DNA from: Aquabacterium sp.
GTDB lineage: Bacteria > Pseudomonadota > Gammaproteobacteria > Burkholderiales > Burkholderiaceae_C
Reading direction: 5' to 3'
Assembly: GCA_030654395.1 (NCBI GenBank)
Contig: JAURXM010000132.1
Coordinates: 372,001 to 436,000 of the forward strand
Length of the DNA: 64,000 bases
In this document: positions 49,874-59,243 of the stretch, piece by piece
Layout of the letters: each line of letters begins with the position of its first letter
How positions within the stretch are numbered: position 1 is the first letter of the stretch
Made by a program: the position numbers and the translations under genes
The notes under the pieces: generated by a model
What the model was told of the DNA's origin: nothing
Databases searched by the model: none
Seen by the model: only the letters and a program-made list of their open reading frames with translations

Positions 49874-50716
49874 ATGATCACAACCGAACGCAAGCCACTG
49901 AGTGCGAGTCAGGCCACAGCCCGCCAACCGGCGGATCAGGCCCAGGGCTTGAGGCAGATGTTTGCCTCTAGGGTCCTGCGCTTCGTGCCTGTCGTGGCCA
50001 ACCCCAGCGCCGGCTGTGGTGGCTTGGTACTGGAGCGCCTTTGTGCGGCCTACGCCGATTTTGATTTACACACACTGGTGGTCGATGCCAGTGACCAAGC
50101 ACGCCCTCCCGGTGAGCTCGCTGAGTTTGATCTGGCCGAAGGTGTTGAAGTCTTGTCCGACCTGATCAGCTACATGCCCGCTAGAGGCTTGCCCCTGCGC
50201 TACGCAGATGCCAGAGGCTCATGCTGCAGCCTACTCGATGCCTTGGCCGATGCCTCGCCGCAAAGTGACGTGGTGTTGGTGCACGCATCCGCCAGCGAGT
50301 TGGTGCGCTTGTTTGGGCACCGCGCACGAGGCATCAACTTGAGGCCCTTGCTGTTCACCAACGACTTGGCTGAAGGCCTCAAAGACGCTTATGGATCGGT
50401 CAAAGTGCTGAGCCAGCGTGGAGGCTGGCTGGCCTACGATTTGTTGGTTTGCGCCACCACGCGCAGCCAGCAAGCGGAGCCTGTTGCAGAGCGTTTGGCG
50501 CGCTGCTCAGATGACTTCTTGGGCGTAGCGCAACGCGACTGGCAACTGTTGGACCCCAGTGAGCCCGCTGCCACTGAGCCACACCCTCGTTTTATGGAAA
50601 TGGCAGCGGGTTTGCTGCACGGTGCCTTGCCCCTGACCTTGGGTGACACGGCTTTTGATCAACTGATGTCGCCAGGGGCCGCCTTGCCCTCACGCGCCGC
50701 ACCTGTACTCAATTGA
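49874..50716 (+). CDS. flhG: FlhG-like protein lacking a recognisable Walker A motif
   Basis: Located between flhF and fliA; DQAQGLRQMF N-terminal motif; P-loop position reads VVANPSAGCGGLVLERL. Confidence 0.75.
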   Translation: MITTERKPLSASQATARQPADQAQGLRQMFASRVLRFVPVVANPSAGCGGLVLERLCAAYADFDLHTLVVDASDQARPPGELAEFDLAEGVEVLSDLISYMPARGLPLRYADARGSCCSLLDALADASPQSDVVLVHASASELVRLFGHRARGINLRPLLFTNDLAEGLKDAYGSVKVLSQRGGWLAYDLLVCATTRSQQAEPVAERLARCSDDFLGVAQRDWQLLDPSEPAATEPHPRFMEMAAGLLHGALPLTLGDTAFDQLMSPGAALPSRAAPVLN

Positions 50717-50733
50717 CGATCATGGAGCAAAAC

Positions 50734-51447
50734 ATGTACACCGCCAAAGGACGCCTCGACGTTGACACCATGTTGCGTCAGTACAGTCCGCTGGTTCGCC
50801 GATTGGCGCACCAGATGATTGCCAAATTGCCGGCCAACGTCGAGATAGATGACCTGATTCAGGTCGGCATGATCGGGCTCACTGATGCACTGACCCGCTT
50901 TGATGCAGGGCAGGGGGTTCAGTTTGAAACCTTCGCCACCCAGCGCATTCGCGGCGCCATGCTCGATGAGTTGCGTGGCGCCGACTGGCTCAGTCGAGGC
51001 ATACGCAAGCAGCAGCGTGACATTGAGTCAGCCGTTCACCGGTTGGAGCAACGCTTAGGCCGTGCGCCGCATGAAGGCGAAATCGCCAAAGAAATGGACA
51101 TGACGCTGCCAGATTACCAAGAGATGCTCGGCAAGGTGCGTGGGACCCAGCTGATCTACCTTGAGGACATGAGCGGCGAGGATGGCGACAACGACTACCT
51201 TGATCGGCATGTGACCAATGAGGGCGATGACCCTTTGAGTCTGCTGCAAGACCACCGCATGCGCCATGCGTTGGTTGAAGCCATCAAGCACCTGCCCGAG
51301 CGCGAGCAATACGTCATGAGCATGTACTACGAGCAGGACATGAATCTCAAGGAAATCGCCGCCGTTCTGGGCGTGACCGAGTCCCGCATTTGTCAGTTAC
51401 ACAGCCAATCGATTGCGCGTTTGCGTGTCAAGTTACGCGAGTGGTGA
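50734..51447 (+). CDS. fliA: Flagellar sigma factor FliA (sigma-28)
   Basis: YSPLVRRLAHQMIAKLPANVEIDDLIQVGMIGLTDALTRFD...FETFATQRIRGAMLDELR; EIAAVLGVTESRICQLHSQSIARL. Confidence 0.96.
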   Translation: MYTAKGRLDVDTMLRQYSPLVRRLAHQMIAKLPANVEIDDLIQVGMIGLTDALTRFDAGQGVQFETFATQRIRGAMLDELRGADWLSRGIRKQQRDIESAVHRLEQRLGRAPHEGEIAKEMDMTLPDYQEMLGKVRGTQLIYLEDMSGEDGDNDYLDRHVTNEGDDPLSLLQDHRMRHALVEAIKHLPEREQYVMSMYYEQDMNLKEIAAVLGVTESRICQLHSQSIARLRVKLREW

Positions 51448-51455
51448 GCCGATAA
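51448..51455 (+). promoter_or_regulatory. Exact sigma-28 -10 hexamer-like element GCCGATAA
   Basis: Directly after the fliA stop codon; weak TCAAGTTA upstream with 12-nt spacing; overlaps the AAGGA RBS of the next gene. Confidence 0.3.
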
Positions 51456-51465
51456 GGACAACATC

Positions 51466-52839
51466 ATGTGGGGCATATTCAAACGACACAAGGCGCAAAT
51501 CGAGATCGCTGACGATCTTGAGCCTGCTGAGCTGCGCGCCAGCCAGCACGATGTGCGGGAGTTGGCTGAAACCTTGCAGCGCGACACAAGTGGGCTAGGC
51601 TGTGAAGCGGCGCACCTGCGCGGCTCATTAGAGGACGCCACAGCCATCGCTGCCCACCAAACCGAAACGCTGGCGGGTTTGGTGGCCAAGCTTCAGGATA
51701 TTGTTCAATCGCAAGAGCTTATCCACAACGAAACTGTGAGCGGCTTGAGTTCGATGAAATTAGCGCGCGATAGCGTGGGCCATGTGGGACACGAAGTCCG
51801 CGAAGTAGTCGAGACCTTGCACAAGGTGGCCGATGCCGCACGCGAGATCACACAAGTGGCCTTGCAAACCCGTTTGGTGGCATTCAATGCCTCCGTTGAG
51901 GCCAAACGCGCAGGGGTAGCTGGCGCGGGGTTCTCCGTTGTGGCTGATGCGGTGAAAGACCTGTCAAACCAAGTGGAGTCGATATCTAAAGCGATCATGA
52001 GCACGATTGGTACACTGGATTTACGCATCCAGTCGCTGGCCAATGACCTCAGCGACCAAGGTCAAAACGCAGCCACACAGAAAGGGCGAACCAGCTTTCA
52101 CCAAGCGCTGCATGGCGTCGAGGAGGGCGTGATCCGCATCAGCAACGCAGCTGACGCCAGCCGCCAATTGACGCAAGGCGTGCACGAGCAAATTGGCCTG
52201 ATGGAGACCGAGGTGCAACAAGCACGCACCGGACTTGCCTCCGCCTTTAAGCGCAGCGAGGCTGTGCTCACGGTCTCCGAGAAGTTGATGGAGATGATTT
52301 CTGTGTCGGGCGTGGATACCGGTGACACACTATACATCGAGCTTGTGCAGCGCGTCGCCGCTCAAATATCGCAAGCATTGGATGAGGCCGTGACGGCACG
52401 GCGCATATCGCTTGATCAGCTTTTTGATGATCAATACAAACCCATTGATGGCACACAACCGCAGCAACACAGCACCCACTTCAACGCGCTCATGGATGTG
52501 TTGTTGCCGCCTTTTCAAGAAGAAACGCTCAAGGCCTTGCCTGATATCGTGTTTTGTATCGCGGCTGACCGCAATGGCTACATATCGACCCACAACGATA
52601 TCTATTGCCAACCACAAAAACCAGGTGAGTTGGTCTGGAATACAGCCAACTCCCGCTGGCGGCGTATCTTCAATGACCGCACAGGCTTGGCGTCAGGCCG
52701 TAATGAGCGGCCCTTCCTCTTGCAGACCTATCGCAGAGACATGGGTGGCGGCAAGTTTGTGTTGCTCAAAGAAGCCGCAGCACCCATCACTGTGGGTGGC
52801 AGGCACTGGGGTGGCTTGCGTCTGGCTTATCGTTTCTGA
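51466..52839 (+). CDS. Soluble methyl-accepting-like protein with divergent signalling tip and C-terminal sensory domain
   Basis: MCP-like hairpin TRLVAFNASVEAKRAGVAGAGFSVVADAVKDLS; C-terminal domain FCIAADRNGYISTHN...GRHWGGLRLAYRF; no TM segment. Confidence 0.82.
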   Translation: MWGIFKRHKAQIEIADDLEPAELRASQHDVRELAETLQRDTSGLGCEAAHLRGSLEDATAIAAHQTETLAGLVAKLQDIVQSQELIHNETVSGLSSMKLARDSVGHVGHEVREVVETLHKVADAAREITQVALQTRLVAFNASVEAKRAGVAGAGFSVVADAVKDLSNQVESISKAIMSTIGTLDLRIQSLANDLSDQGQNAATQKGRTSFHQALHGVEEGVIRISNAADASRQLTQGVHEQIGLMETEVQQARTGLASAFKRSEAVLTVSEKLMEMISVSGVDTGDTLYIELVQRVAAQISQALDEAVTARRISLDQLFDDQYKPIDGTQPQQHSTHFNALMDVLLPPFQEETLKALPDIVFCIAADRNGYISTHNDIYCQPQKPGELVWNTANSRWRRIFNDRTGLASGRNERPFLLQTYRRDMGGGKFVLLKEAAAPITVGGRHWGGLRLAYRF

Positions 52840-52866
52840 AGTTTGTTGTTGGGAATCAGCGTGACC

Positions 52867-54297
52867 ATGAGTTCATCAAGAATGTCAGTTAGCTCCGTCT
52901 TTCATCAAAACGACCGCGTTGTGTTGATGAGTATGGCTGCAGTGTTTGTGGGGGCCTTGATTTATGCATCGCTCAATGATGCGGTCGTCGTAGCTTGCGC
53001 CATTGGGCTACCACTGCTCTTGCTCGGTTTGAGCATTGCACACTGGTCAAAAGCAGGCGCATTGAGTCGTGTCGCTTTGCCTATCCTAGGCATGTCTATG
53101 GTGGCGTTGCTGATTCATGTGGCCCGTGGTCACAATGAGGCGCATTTTGCTGTTTTTGCATTTCTGTCGGTGACGGTGGTCTATCGAAATCCGATTGCCG
53201 TTTTGGCAGCGGCTGCGGCCATTGCGGTGCACCACCTGGCATTCAATCAATTTCAGACTTGGGGCTGGGGCCCAATTTGTTTTACAGAGCCTAGCTTTGG
53301 TAAAGTTGTTGAGCACGCACTTTATGTTGTCGCTCAGTCTGCTGTATTGATTTTGCTTTCCACTCGGGCGAAGCGTGACTTTCAATCAGCTGAGGAATTG
53401 ATGCTGATGGCTTCGAGTTTGCGAACCCATGATGGCTTGATCGATTTAACGGCGGCTCACGTGGATTTCAAAGGTCAGGCCAGTAAAAAACTGGCCGAAG
53501 TACTGCGCTATATTGAGTCGTCAATCAATCTCGTGCGGCAGTCTGCGCAAGCCATTAACCAAGCCAGCAATGACATTGCCGAAGGTAATGATGCGCTCAA
53601 ACAGCGGACTAGCGAGGCCGAGGTCAGTTTGGAGGCGACGTCCTCGGCTGTTAGTCACATCGCAGTCATCATCAGTGCGAGTGGCGACAACGCAAGACAG
53701 GCCAACAGCTTGGCTGGCTCGGCTTCCGATGTCGCCGCTCAAGGCGGCCAAGCTGTCAGTCGAGTCGTCACAACCATGAGTGATATTCAAGGTTCAAGCA
53801 GAAAGATAACGGACATCATCAGTGTCATTGACGGCATCGCTTTTCAAACCAATATTTTGGCTTTGAATGCAGCTGTTGAGGCAGCTCGAGCCGGAGAGCA
53901 AGGCAGAGGCTTTGCCGTTGTGGCCAGTGAGGTTCGGATGCTGGCACAACGTAGTGCGAATGCGGCAAAGGAAATCAAAAATTTGATCACTGACAGCGTT
54001 GAGCAGGTTGATGTGGGGAGTGGTCTTGTTGGTAATACGGGGCAGATCATTGGCGACGTGGTCGACCAAGTTCAGCGTGTGAGCGAGTTGGTCGGTTTGA
54101 TCTCGGCCTCTAGTGCGGATCAGCGTGAGGGCATGGGGCAGATCAATCACGCTATCAGCAGAATGGAGCAGGTCAGGCAGGAAAATGCCACCCTCATGTC
54201 CCGAACATCCGTCACGGTTCAGCGTTTGCGTGAGCAGGCCGCAGAATTGACGGCGGCCGTTTCAGTGTTCAACACGGATGGCGCCTTGCGCGCTTGA
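52867..54297 (+). CDS. Membrane methyl-accepting chemotaxis protein with polytopic N-terminal sensor
   Basis: [40 protein letters not shown]; several N-terminal TMs. Confidence 0.93.
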   Translation: MSSSRMSVSSVFHQNDRVVLMSMAAVFVGALIYASLNDAVVVACAIGLPLLLLGLSIAHWSKAGALSRVALPILGMSMVALLIHVARGHNEAHFAVFAFLSVTVVYRNPIAVLAAAAAIAVHHLAFNQFQTWGWGPICFTEPSFGKVVEHALYVVAQSAVLILLSTRAKRDFQSAEELMLMASSLRTHDGLIDLTAAHVDFKGQASKKLAEVLRYIESSINLVRQSAQAINQASNDIAEGNDALKQRTSEAEVSLEATSSAVSHIAVIISASGDNARQANSLAGSASDVAAQGGQAVSRVVTTMSDIQGSSRKITDIISVIDGIAFQTNILALNAAVEAARAGEQGRGFAVVASEVRMLAQRSANAAKEIKNLITDSVEQVDVGSGLVGNTGQIIGDVVDQVQRVSELVGLISASSADQREGMGQINHAISRMEQVRQENATLMSRTSVTVQRLREQAAELTAAVSVFNTDGALRA

Positions 54298-55218
54298 TCA
54301 GCCGATCCGGCCCAACAGAAGGTACTCCATGAGAACCTTCTGCACATGCAGGCGGTTCTCGGCCTCATCCCACACCACGGATTGGGGGCCGTCGATCACA
54401 TCGGCGTCGACCTCTTCACCTCTGTGAGCGGGCAAGCAGTGCATGAACAAGGCATCGGCGCTGGCCACGGCCATCATGTCGGTGTCCACGCACCAGTCTG
54501 CAAAGGCCTTCATGCGCGTTTCGTTCTCAGCCTCGTAGCCCATGCTGGTCCACACATCGGTGGTGACCAAATCGGCACCACGGCAAGCATCCATCGGGTC
54601 TTTGAAAACCTTGTAGCAGCTGGTGTTGTTGATCCCAGCCACAGCAGGGTCAATCTCGTAACCACTGGGTGTGCTCACATGAACGGTGAACCCCAAAATC
54701 TCGGCGGCCTGCAACCAGGTATTGGCCATGTTGTTGCCATCGCCAACCCAAGCCACCACCTTGCCCTTGATGGAGCCTCGGTGCTCAATGAAGGTGAAAA
54801 TATCAGCCAAAATCTGGCAAGGGTGAAATTCATTCGTCAGGCCATTGATCACTGGCACGCGCGAATTAGCCGCAAACTTGGTCAGCTTGGCTTGCTCGTA
54901 GGTGCGGATCATGACGATGTCGACCATGCGCGAGATCACCTTGGCGCTGTCCTCAATGGGCTCGCTTCGGCCTAATTGGCTGTCCCCCGTTGTCAGGTGA
55001 ACCACCGAGCCACCCATCTGATACATGCCCGCCTCGAAGCTCACACGCGTGCGCGTGCTGGCCTTCTCAAAGATCATGGCCAGTGTGCGGTCAATCAGTG
55101 GGGTGTACTTTTCGTAGGCCTTAAAGCGCTTCTTGATGATGGCAGCGCGCTCAAACAAGTAAGCGTACTCCGGCTCGCGAAGGTCCTTGAACTGTAGATA
55201 GTGTTTGATGAGACTCAT
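54298..55218 (-). CDS. argF: Ornithine carbamoyltransferase
   Basis: FEKASTRTRVSFEAGMYQMGG, VWTSMGYEAE, FMHCLPAHRGEEV. Confidence 0.96.
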   Translation of the reverse strand: MSLIKHYLQFKDLREPEYAYLFERAAIIKKRFKAYEKYTPLIDRTLAMIFEKASTRTRVSFEAGMYQMGGSVVHLTTGDSQLGRSEPIEDSAKVISRMVDIVMIRTYEQAKLTKFAANSRVPVINGLTNEFHPCQILADIFTFIEHRGSIKGKVVAWVGDGNNMANTWLQAAEILGFTVHVSTPSGYEIDPAVAGINNTSCYKVFKDPMDACRGADLVTTDVWTSMGYEAENETRMKAFADWCVDTDMMAVASADALFMHCLPAHRGEEVDADVIDGPQSVVWDEAENRLHVQKVLMEYLLLGRIG

Positions 55219-55232
55219 ACCGGGCTTCATGG

Positions 55233-56435
55233 TCACGTCGCGCTGGTTTCGGATAGAAAGGCCTTGACCAAAGGGGTCAGGATGGCCACGATTTCATCGG
55301 CCTCTGCGGTCGTGATGATCAGCGCAGGCAGCAGGCGAATCACCTTGTCCGCGGTGACGCTCAAGAGCAGGCCAGCATCGACTGCGCGTTGCAGCAGGAC
55401 GCCACATGGGCGATCAAGCTCAATGCCGATCATCAGGCCTTGCCCACGGATCTCGCTCACACCCTTGAGTTCGCCCAATTCACGTGTCAATGCGTCACGC
55501 AGGTGCTGACCGACGTGGGCGGCATTGGCCAAAAGTTGATCTTCTTCCATGATCCGGATGGTTTCCACGCCAGCGCGCATCGCCAGCGGATTGCCGCCAA
55601 AGGTGGAACCATGGTTACCGGGGCGCAGCACGTTGGCCGCTTTGGGGCCGCAAACAACCGCGCCAATCGCCACACCTGAACCCAGCCCTTTGGCCAAGGG
55701 CATCACATCAGGTTGGATGCCAGACCATTGGTGCGCAAACCACTTGCCCGTGCGGCCCATGCCGCACTGCACCTCGTCAAGCATCAACAGCCAGCCCTTG
55801 TCATCACACAGCTTGCGCACGGCTTGCAGGTACTCCGTACGGGCGGGGTTGACGCCGCCTTCGCCTTGGATCACTTCCAGGAACACAGCCGTGACATTGG
55901 GTCGTGTGGCCGCGACGTGCTCCAGTGCGGCGATGTCATTGAGTGGTACACGCACGAAACCCTCGACCAGCGGGGTGAAGCCTTCGTGTACTTTGGGGTT
56001 GCCGGTGGCCGACAGCGTCGCAATGGAGCGGCCATGAAAGGCTTTTTCGTACACAACCACTTCAGCCCGGTCGATACCTTGATCGTGCCCGTATTTGCGT
56101 GCAATTTTCAAAGCAGCTTCGTTGGCCTCTAGGCCTGAGTTGCAGAAGAACACATTGGTCAAACCAGAGCGTTCGACCAGCAGGCGCGCCAACTCTTCTT
56201 GCAGCGGCACTTGGTAGTAGTTGCAGCTGTGGATCAGTTTTTCGAGTTGATCCTGCAAGGCGGGCACCAATTTGGGGTGCTTGTGTCCCAGTGTGTTCAC
56301 GGCGATGCCTGCTAGTGCATCCAAATAGCATCGACCCTCGGTGTCCCAAACTCGGAGGCCATCACCATGCGACAACGCAATCGGCAAGCGTCCGTAGGTG
56401 GGCATCACATGGGGCATCGACACGGGGGCATTCAT
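55233..56435 (-). CDS. argD: Acetylornithine/aspartate aminotransferase family, PLP class III
   Basis: CNSGLEANEAALKIARKYG, LMLDEVQCGMGRTGKWFAHQ, PLAKGLGSGVAIGAVV, NHGSTFGGNPLAMRAG; adjacent to argF. Confidence 0.92.
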   Translation of the reverse strand: MNAPVSMPHVMPTYGRLPIALSHGDGLRVWDTEGRCYLDALAGIAVNTLGHKHPKLVPALQDQLEKLIHSCNYYQVPLQEELARLLVERSGLTNVFFCNSGLEANEAALKIARKYGHDQGIDRAEVVVYEKAFHGRSIATLSATGNPKVHEGFTPLVEGFVRVPLNDIAALEHVAATRPNVTAVFLEVIQGEGGVNPARTEYLQAVRKLCDDKGWLLMLDEVQCGMGRTGKWFAHQWSGIQPDVMPLAKGLGSGVAIGAVVCGPKAANVLRPGNHGSTFGGNPLAMRAGVETIRIMEEDQLLANAAHVGQHLRDALTRELGELKGVSEIRGQGLMIGIELDRPCGVLLQRAVDAGLLLSVTADKVIRLLPALIITTAEADEIVAILTPLVKAFLSETSAT

Positions 56436-56674
56436 GGCATTGGGTTCTCAGGTTCAATTTGGGATGGTTGGCACAGCTTGTGCTGCACCAAAGGACATTC
56501 TAAGTAAAAGCAGGCCGTGCTTTTGTGCGTTTGGCGGCGCAATCGCTTGCCGCAGGGCTCAAGGCGGCCAAGTTGGCGCCGAAAACGGCAGGGTAGTGCC
56601 CGTTTAGTGCGCGTTTATTGGCGCTCATGTCGCAACACGGCCCTTCTTCGGGCCAAAATAAAGGCCCCAGACCT

Positions 56675-57148
56675 ATGGCACAGCTCATCAAAGACGAGCC
56701 CCTTACCAAGGTGTCAGGGCCGGACTATCCGTCCAAATTGGCCCTTGTCCCCCGTAGCCAGCAGACACAATCTGCTGCTGCACCTGTCAATCTACCGATT
56801 GCGCAGACCGCCGGAAGCCCCACCGTGTTGACGACTAAAAAACGCGAAATTTTCATTCAAGGTATCACCAAAAAAGGGCATACCTTCCGTCCAAGCGATT
56901 GGGCTGAACGTCTAGCTGGCGCCATGTCCAGTTTCCGACCTGGTGGTGCGGCCATGGGCATGGCGGCGCACATTGGCTACTCTCCCTATTGCGTGCCTAC
57001 CAGCATGGGCGACATGCGTTGCGTGGTCGTGAATGAGGCGCTGCGTGACATCGAACCCATGGCGTGGGACTTTGTCATGAGTTTTGCTCGGGACAACGAC
57101 CTGCAGGTTGTGGAGGCTTGTTTGTTGCCTCCGCCACCTAAAAAATAG
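56675..57148 (+). CDS. DUF3579 family protein
   Basis: EIFIQGITKKGHTFRPSDWAERLAGAMSSFRPGG...YSPYCVPTSMGDMRCVVVNEALRDIEPMAWDFVMSFARDNDLQV. Confidence 0.8.
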   Translation: MAQLIKDEPLTKVSGPDYPSKLALVPRSQQTQSAAAPVNLPIAQTAGSPTVLTTKKREIFIQGITKKGHTFRPSDWAERLAGAMSSFRPGGAAMGMAAHIGYSPYCVPTSMGDMRCVVVNEALRDIEPMAWDFVMSFARDNDLQVVEACLLPPPPKK

Positions 57149-57160
57149 CAGGCGGAAACG

Positions 57161-57189
57161 AAAAAGGCTCGCTTGCGCGAGCCCTTTTT
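57161..57189 (+). terminator. Rho-independent terminator
   Basis: AAAAAGGCTCGC-TTGC-GCGAGCCCTTTTT: 7-bp GC-rich stem with T-tract, between convergent DUF3579 and rpsT. Confidence 0.85.
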
Positions 57190-57210
57190 GTACTGAACAC
57201 CGAGTGGTGA

Positions 57211-57510
57211 TCAGGCTGTCACTGTCATGCCCTTGATCTTGGCTGACAGGCGGCTCTTATGGCGAGCTGCCTTGTTCTTGTGGAAGATGCCCTTGTCCGC
57301 GATCGAATCGATCACGCTTTGAGCAGTCTTGAAAGCGTCAGCGGCAACAGCCTTGTCGCCAGCCTTGACAGCCTTGAGCACGCCCTTGATGGCTGTGCGG
57401 AACTTAGAACGCAGCGATGAATTGGCGGCGTTGAGTTTGACGTCTTGGCGAACTCGCTTGCGGCCTGATGCAATGCGGACGGTCTTTTTAACTTTTGCTG
57501 CTGATGGCAT
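57211..57510 (-). CDS. rpsT: 30S ribosomal protein S20
   Basis: [31 protein letters not shown]...[20 protein letters not shown]. Confidence 0.96.
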   Translation of the reverse strand: MPSAAKVKKTVRIASGRKRVRQDVKLNAANSSLRSKFRTAIKGVLKAVKAGDKAVAADAFKTAQSVIDSIADKGIFHKNKAARHKSRLSAKIKGMTVTA

Positions 57511-57671
57511 GATTTTTTACCCTGCCGATGCCTGACTGTCAGCTTGGCGCTTAGGTCAATTCGCACCCAACAGGGTCAAGTTGGTTTGTGAAGTCGAACA
57601 GTATAGCTGGATTTGAATGCGATGCCAATCCCAGTGGCGCTGTACTCAGTTGGCGTTCCTATAATGATCGG

Positions 57672-59234
57672 ATGAGCCTGCTGAAATCTGCTTCTATTGT
57701 TTCCGTGCTGACCTTGGCATCACGCATCACCGGTTTGATTCGTGAGTTGCTGATTGCCTCTGCTTTTGGCGCCAGCGCGACCACAGACGCTTTTAACGTG
57801 GCTTTTCGCATCCCTAATCTGTTGCGTCGGCTGTTTGCCGAGGGCGCATTTTCACAGGCGTTTGTGCCGATTTTGGCTGAAAGCCGCGCCAAAAATGGGG
57901 ATCAAGCCACGCATGATTTGGTCAACGCTGTGGGCACTGTCCTATTTGGCGCCCTGAGTGTGGTGTGTGTGTTGGGGGTGATTGGCGCACCGGTGTTGGT
58001 CTGGGCCATGGCGTCGGGCTTGCAGCAAAGTGGTGGTTTTGACGCCGCAGTGGTCATGACGCGGTGGATGTTTCCTTATATCGGGTTCATGTCCTTGGTT
58101 GCACTGAGCGCGGGCATCCTTAATACGTGGGGCCGCTTCGGTATGCCTGCCGTGACGCCCGTGCTGCTGAATTTATCTGTGATCTCGGCTGCGCTGTTTT
58201 TATCACCCGTTTTCCGCGCGCGTGGCATCGAGCCTGTGTATGCGCTGGCCGTAGGGGTGATGGTCGGCGGCGCTTTGCAGCTTGCCGTGCAGGTGCCGGC
58301 TTTGTTGCGAATTGGGATGGTTCCACGGATCGGCATGACCTTGTCTGCTTGGCGCACCGCCCGTGCGCACCCCGGCGTGGGGCGCATCCTGCGTCAAATG
58401 GGGCCGGCCATTTTGGGTGTATCCGTCGCTCAATTGTCCTTGCTGGTCAACACGCAAATCGCCTCGCATTTGGGTGCCGGTGCAGTGTCTTGGTTGACCT
58501 ATGCTGATCGTTTGATGGAGTTTCCTACAGCCATGCTGGGGGTCGCGCTGGGCGTGGTCTTGTTGCCGCAGTTGTCCAGGGCGCAGGCCAGTGGCGATAC
58601 AGCCCAGTTTTCGTCTTTGCTGGATTGGGGTTTGCGACTCGTGCTGCTGCTGGCCTTGCCCAGTGCCGTGGCCTTGCTCGTGTTCTCAAAGCCTTTGGTT
58701 GCGGTGCTCTATCACTATGGGCGCTTCACGCCTGAGGACGTTCGTCAGACCGTTCTGGCCTTGTCCTGCTACGGCGTCGGCTTGATGGGCTTGGTAGGTG
58801 TGAAGGTGTTGGCGCCTGGTTTTTACGCCTCGCAGGACATCCGCACCCCGGTTCGCATTGGCATCACGGTACTGGTGATCACGCAATGCTTGAATTTGAT
58901 TTTTGTGCCGCTGCTCAACCAAGCCGGTTTGGCCCTGTCGATTGCGCTGGGCTCTTTGGTCAACGCCGGCTGGCTTTTGATGGGGCTGCGCAAAGCTGGC
59001 CGTTATCAGCCCTCGCCGGGGTGGGGCGTGTTTGGTGTGCGTGTGCTTGGTGCGACGGCTTTGCTGGGCGTCGGGCTGTGGCTTGCTGCCCAACACATTG
59101 ATTGGATCGGTTTGCAGCAACAGCCCTTTGTGCGCATTGGGGCGATGGTCGCTTGCTTGCTGGGGGCTGCCGTGGTGTATTTTGGCGCTTTGCTCCTCAG
59201 TGGCTTGAACCTGCGTCAAGCCATCAAAGGCTGA
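57672..59234 (+). CDS. murJ: Lipid II flippase MurJ (MviN)
   Basis: SLLKSASIVSVLTLASRITGLIRELLIASAFGASATTDAFNVAFRIPNLLRRLFAEGAFSQAFVPIL; divergent from rpsT. Confidence 0.96.
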   Translation: MSLLKSASIVSVLTLASRITGLIRELLIASAFGASATTDAFNVAFRIPNLLRRLFAEGAFSQAFVPILAESRAKNGDQATHDLVNAVGTVLFGALSVVCVLGVIGAPVLVWAMASGLQQSGGFDAAVVMTRWMFPYIGFMSLVALSAGILNTWGRFGMPAVTPVLLNLSVISAALFLSPVFRARGIEPVYALAVGVMVGGALQLAVQVPALLRIGMVPRIGMTLSAWRTARAHPGVGRILRQMGPAILGVSVAQLSLLVNTQIASHLGAGAVSWLTYADRLMEFPTAMLGVALGVVLLPQLSRAQASGDTAQFSSLLDWGLRLVLLLALPSAVALLVFSKPLVAVLYHYGRFTPEDVRQTVLALSCYGVGLMGLVGVKVLAPGFYASQDIRTPVRIGITVLVITQCLNLIFVPLLNQAGLALSIALGSLVNAGWLLMGLRKAGRYQPSPGWGVFGVRVLGATALLGVGLWLAAQHIDWIGLQQQPFVRIGAMVACLLGAAVVYFGALLLSGLNLRQAIKG

Positions 59235-59243
59235 TACTGGGCA

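Noticed and set aside
56506-56524. Hairpin AAAAGCA-GGCCG-TGCTTTT between argD and the DUF3579 gene
   Set aside because: Looks like a possible terminator, but there is no gene ending immediately upstream on either strand; left unassigned.
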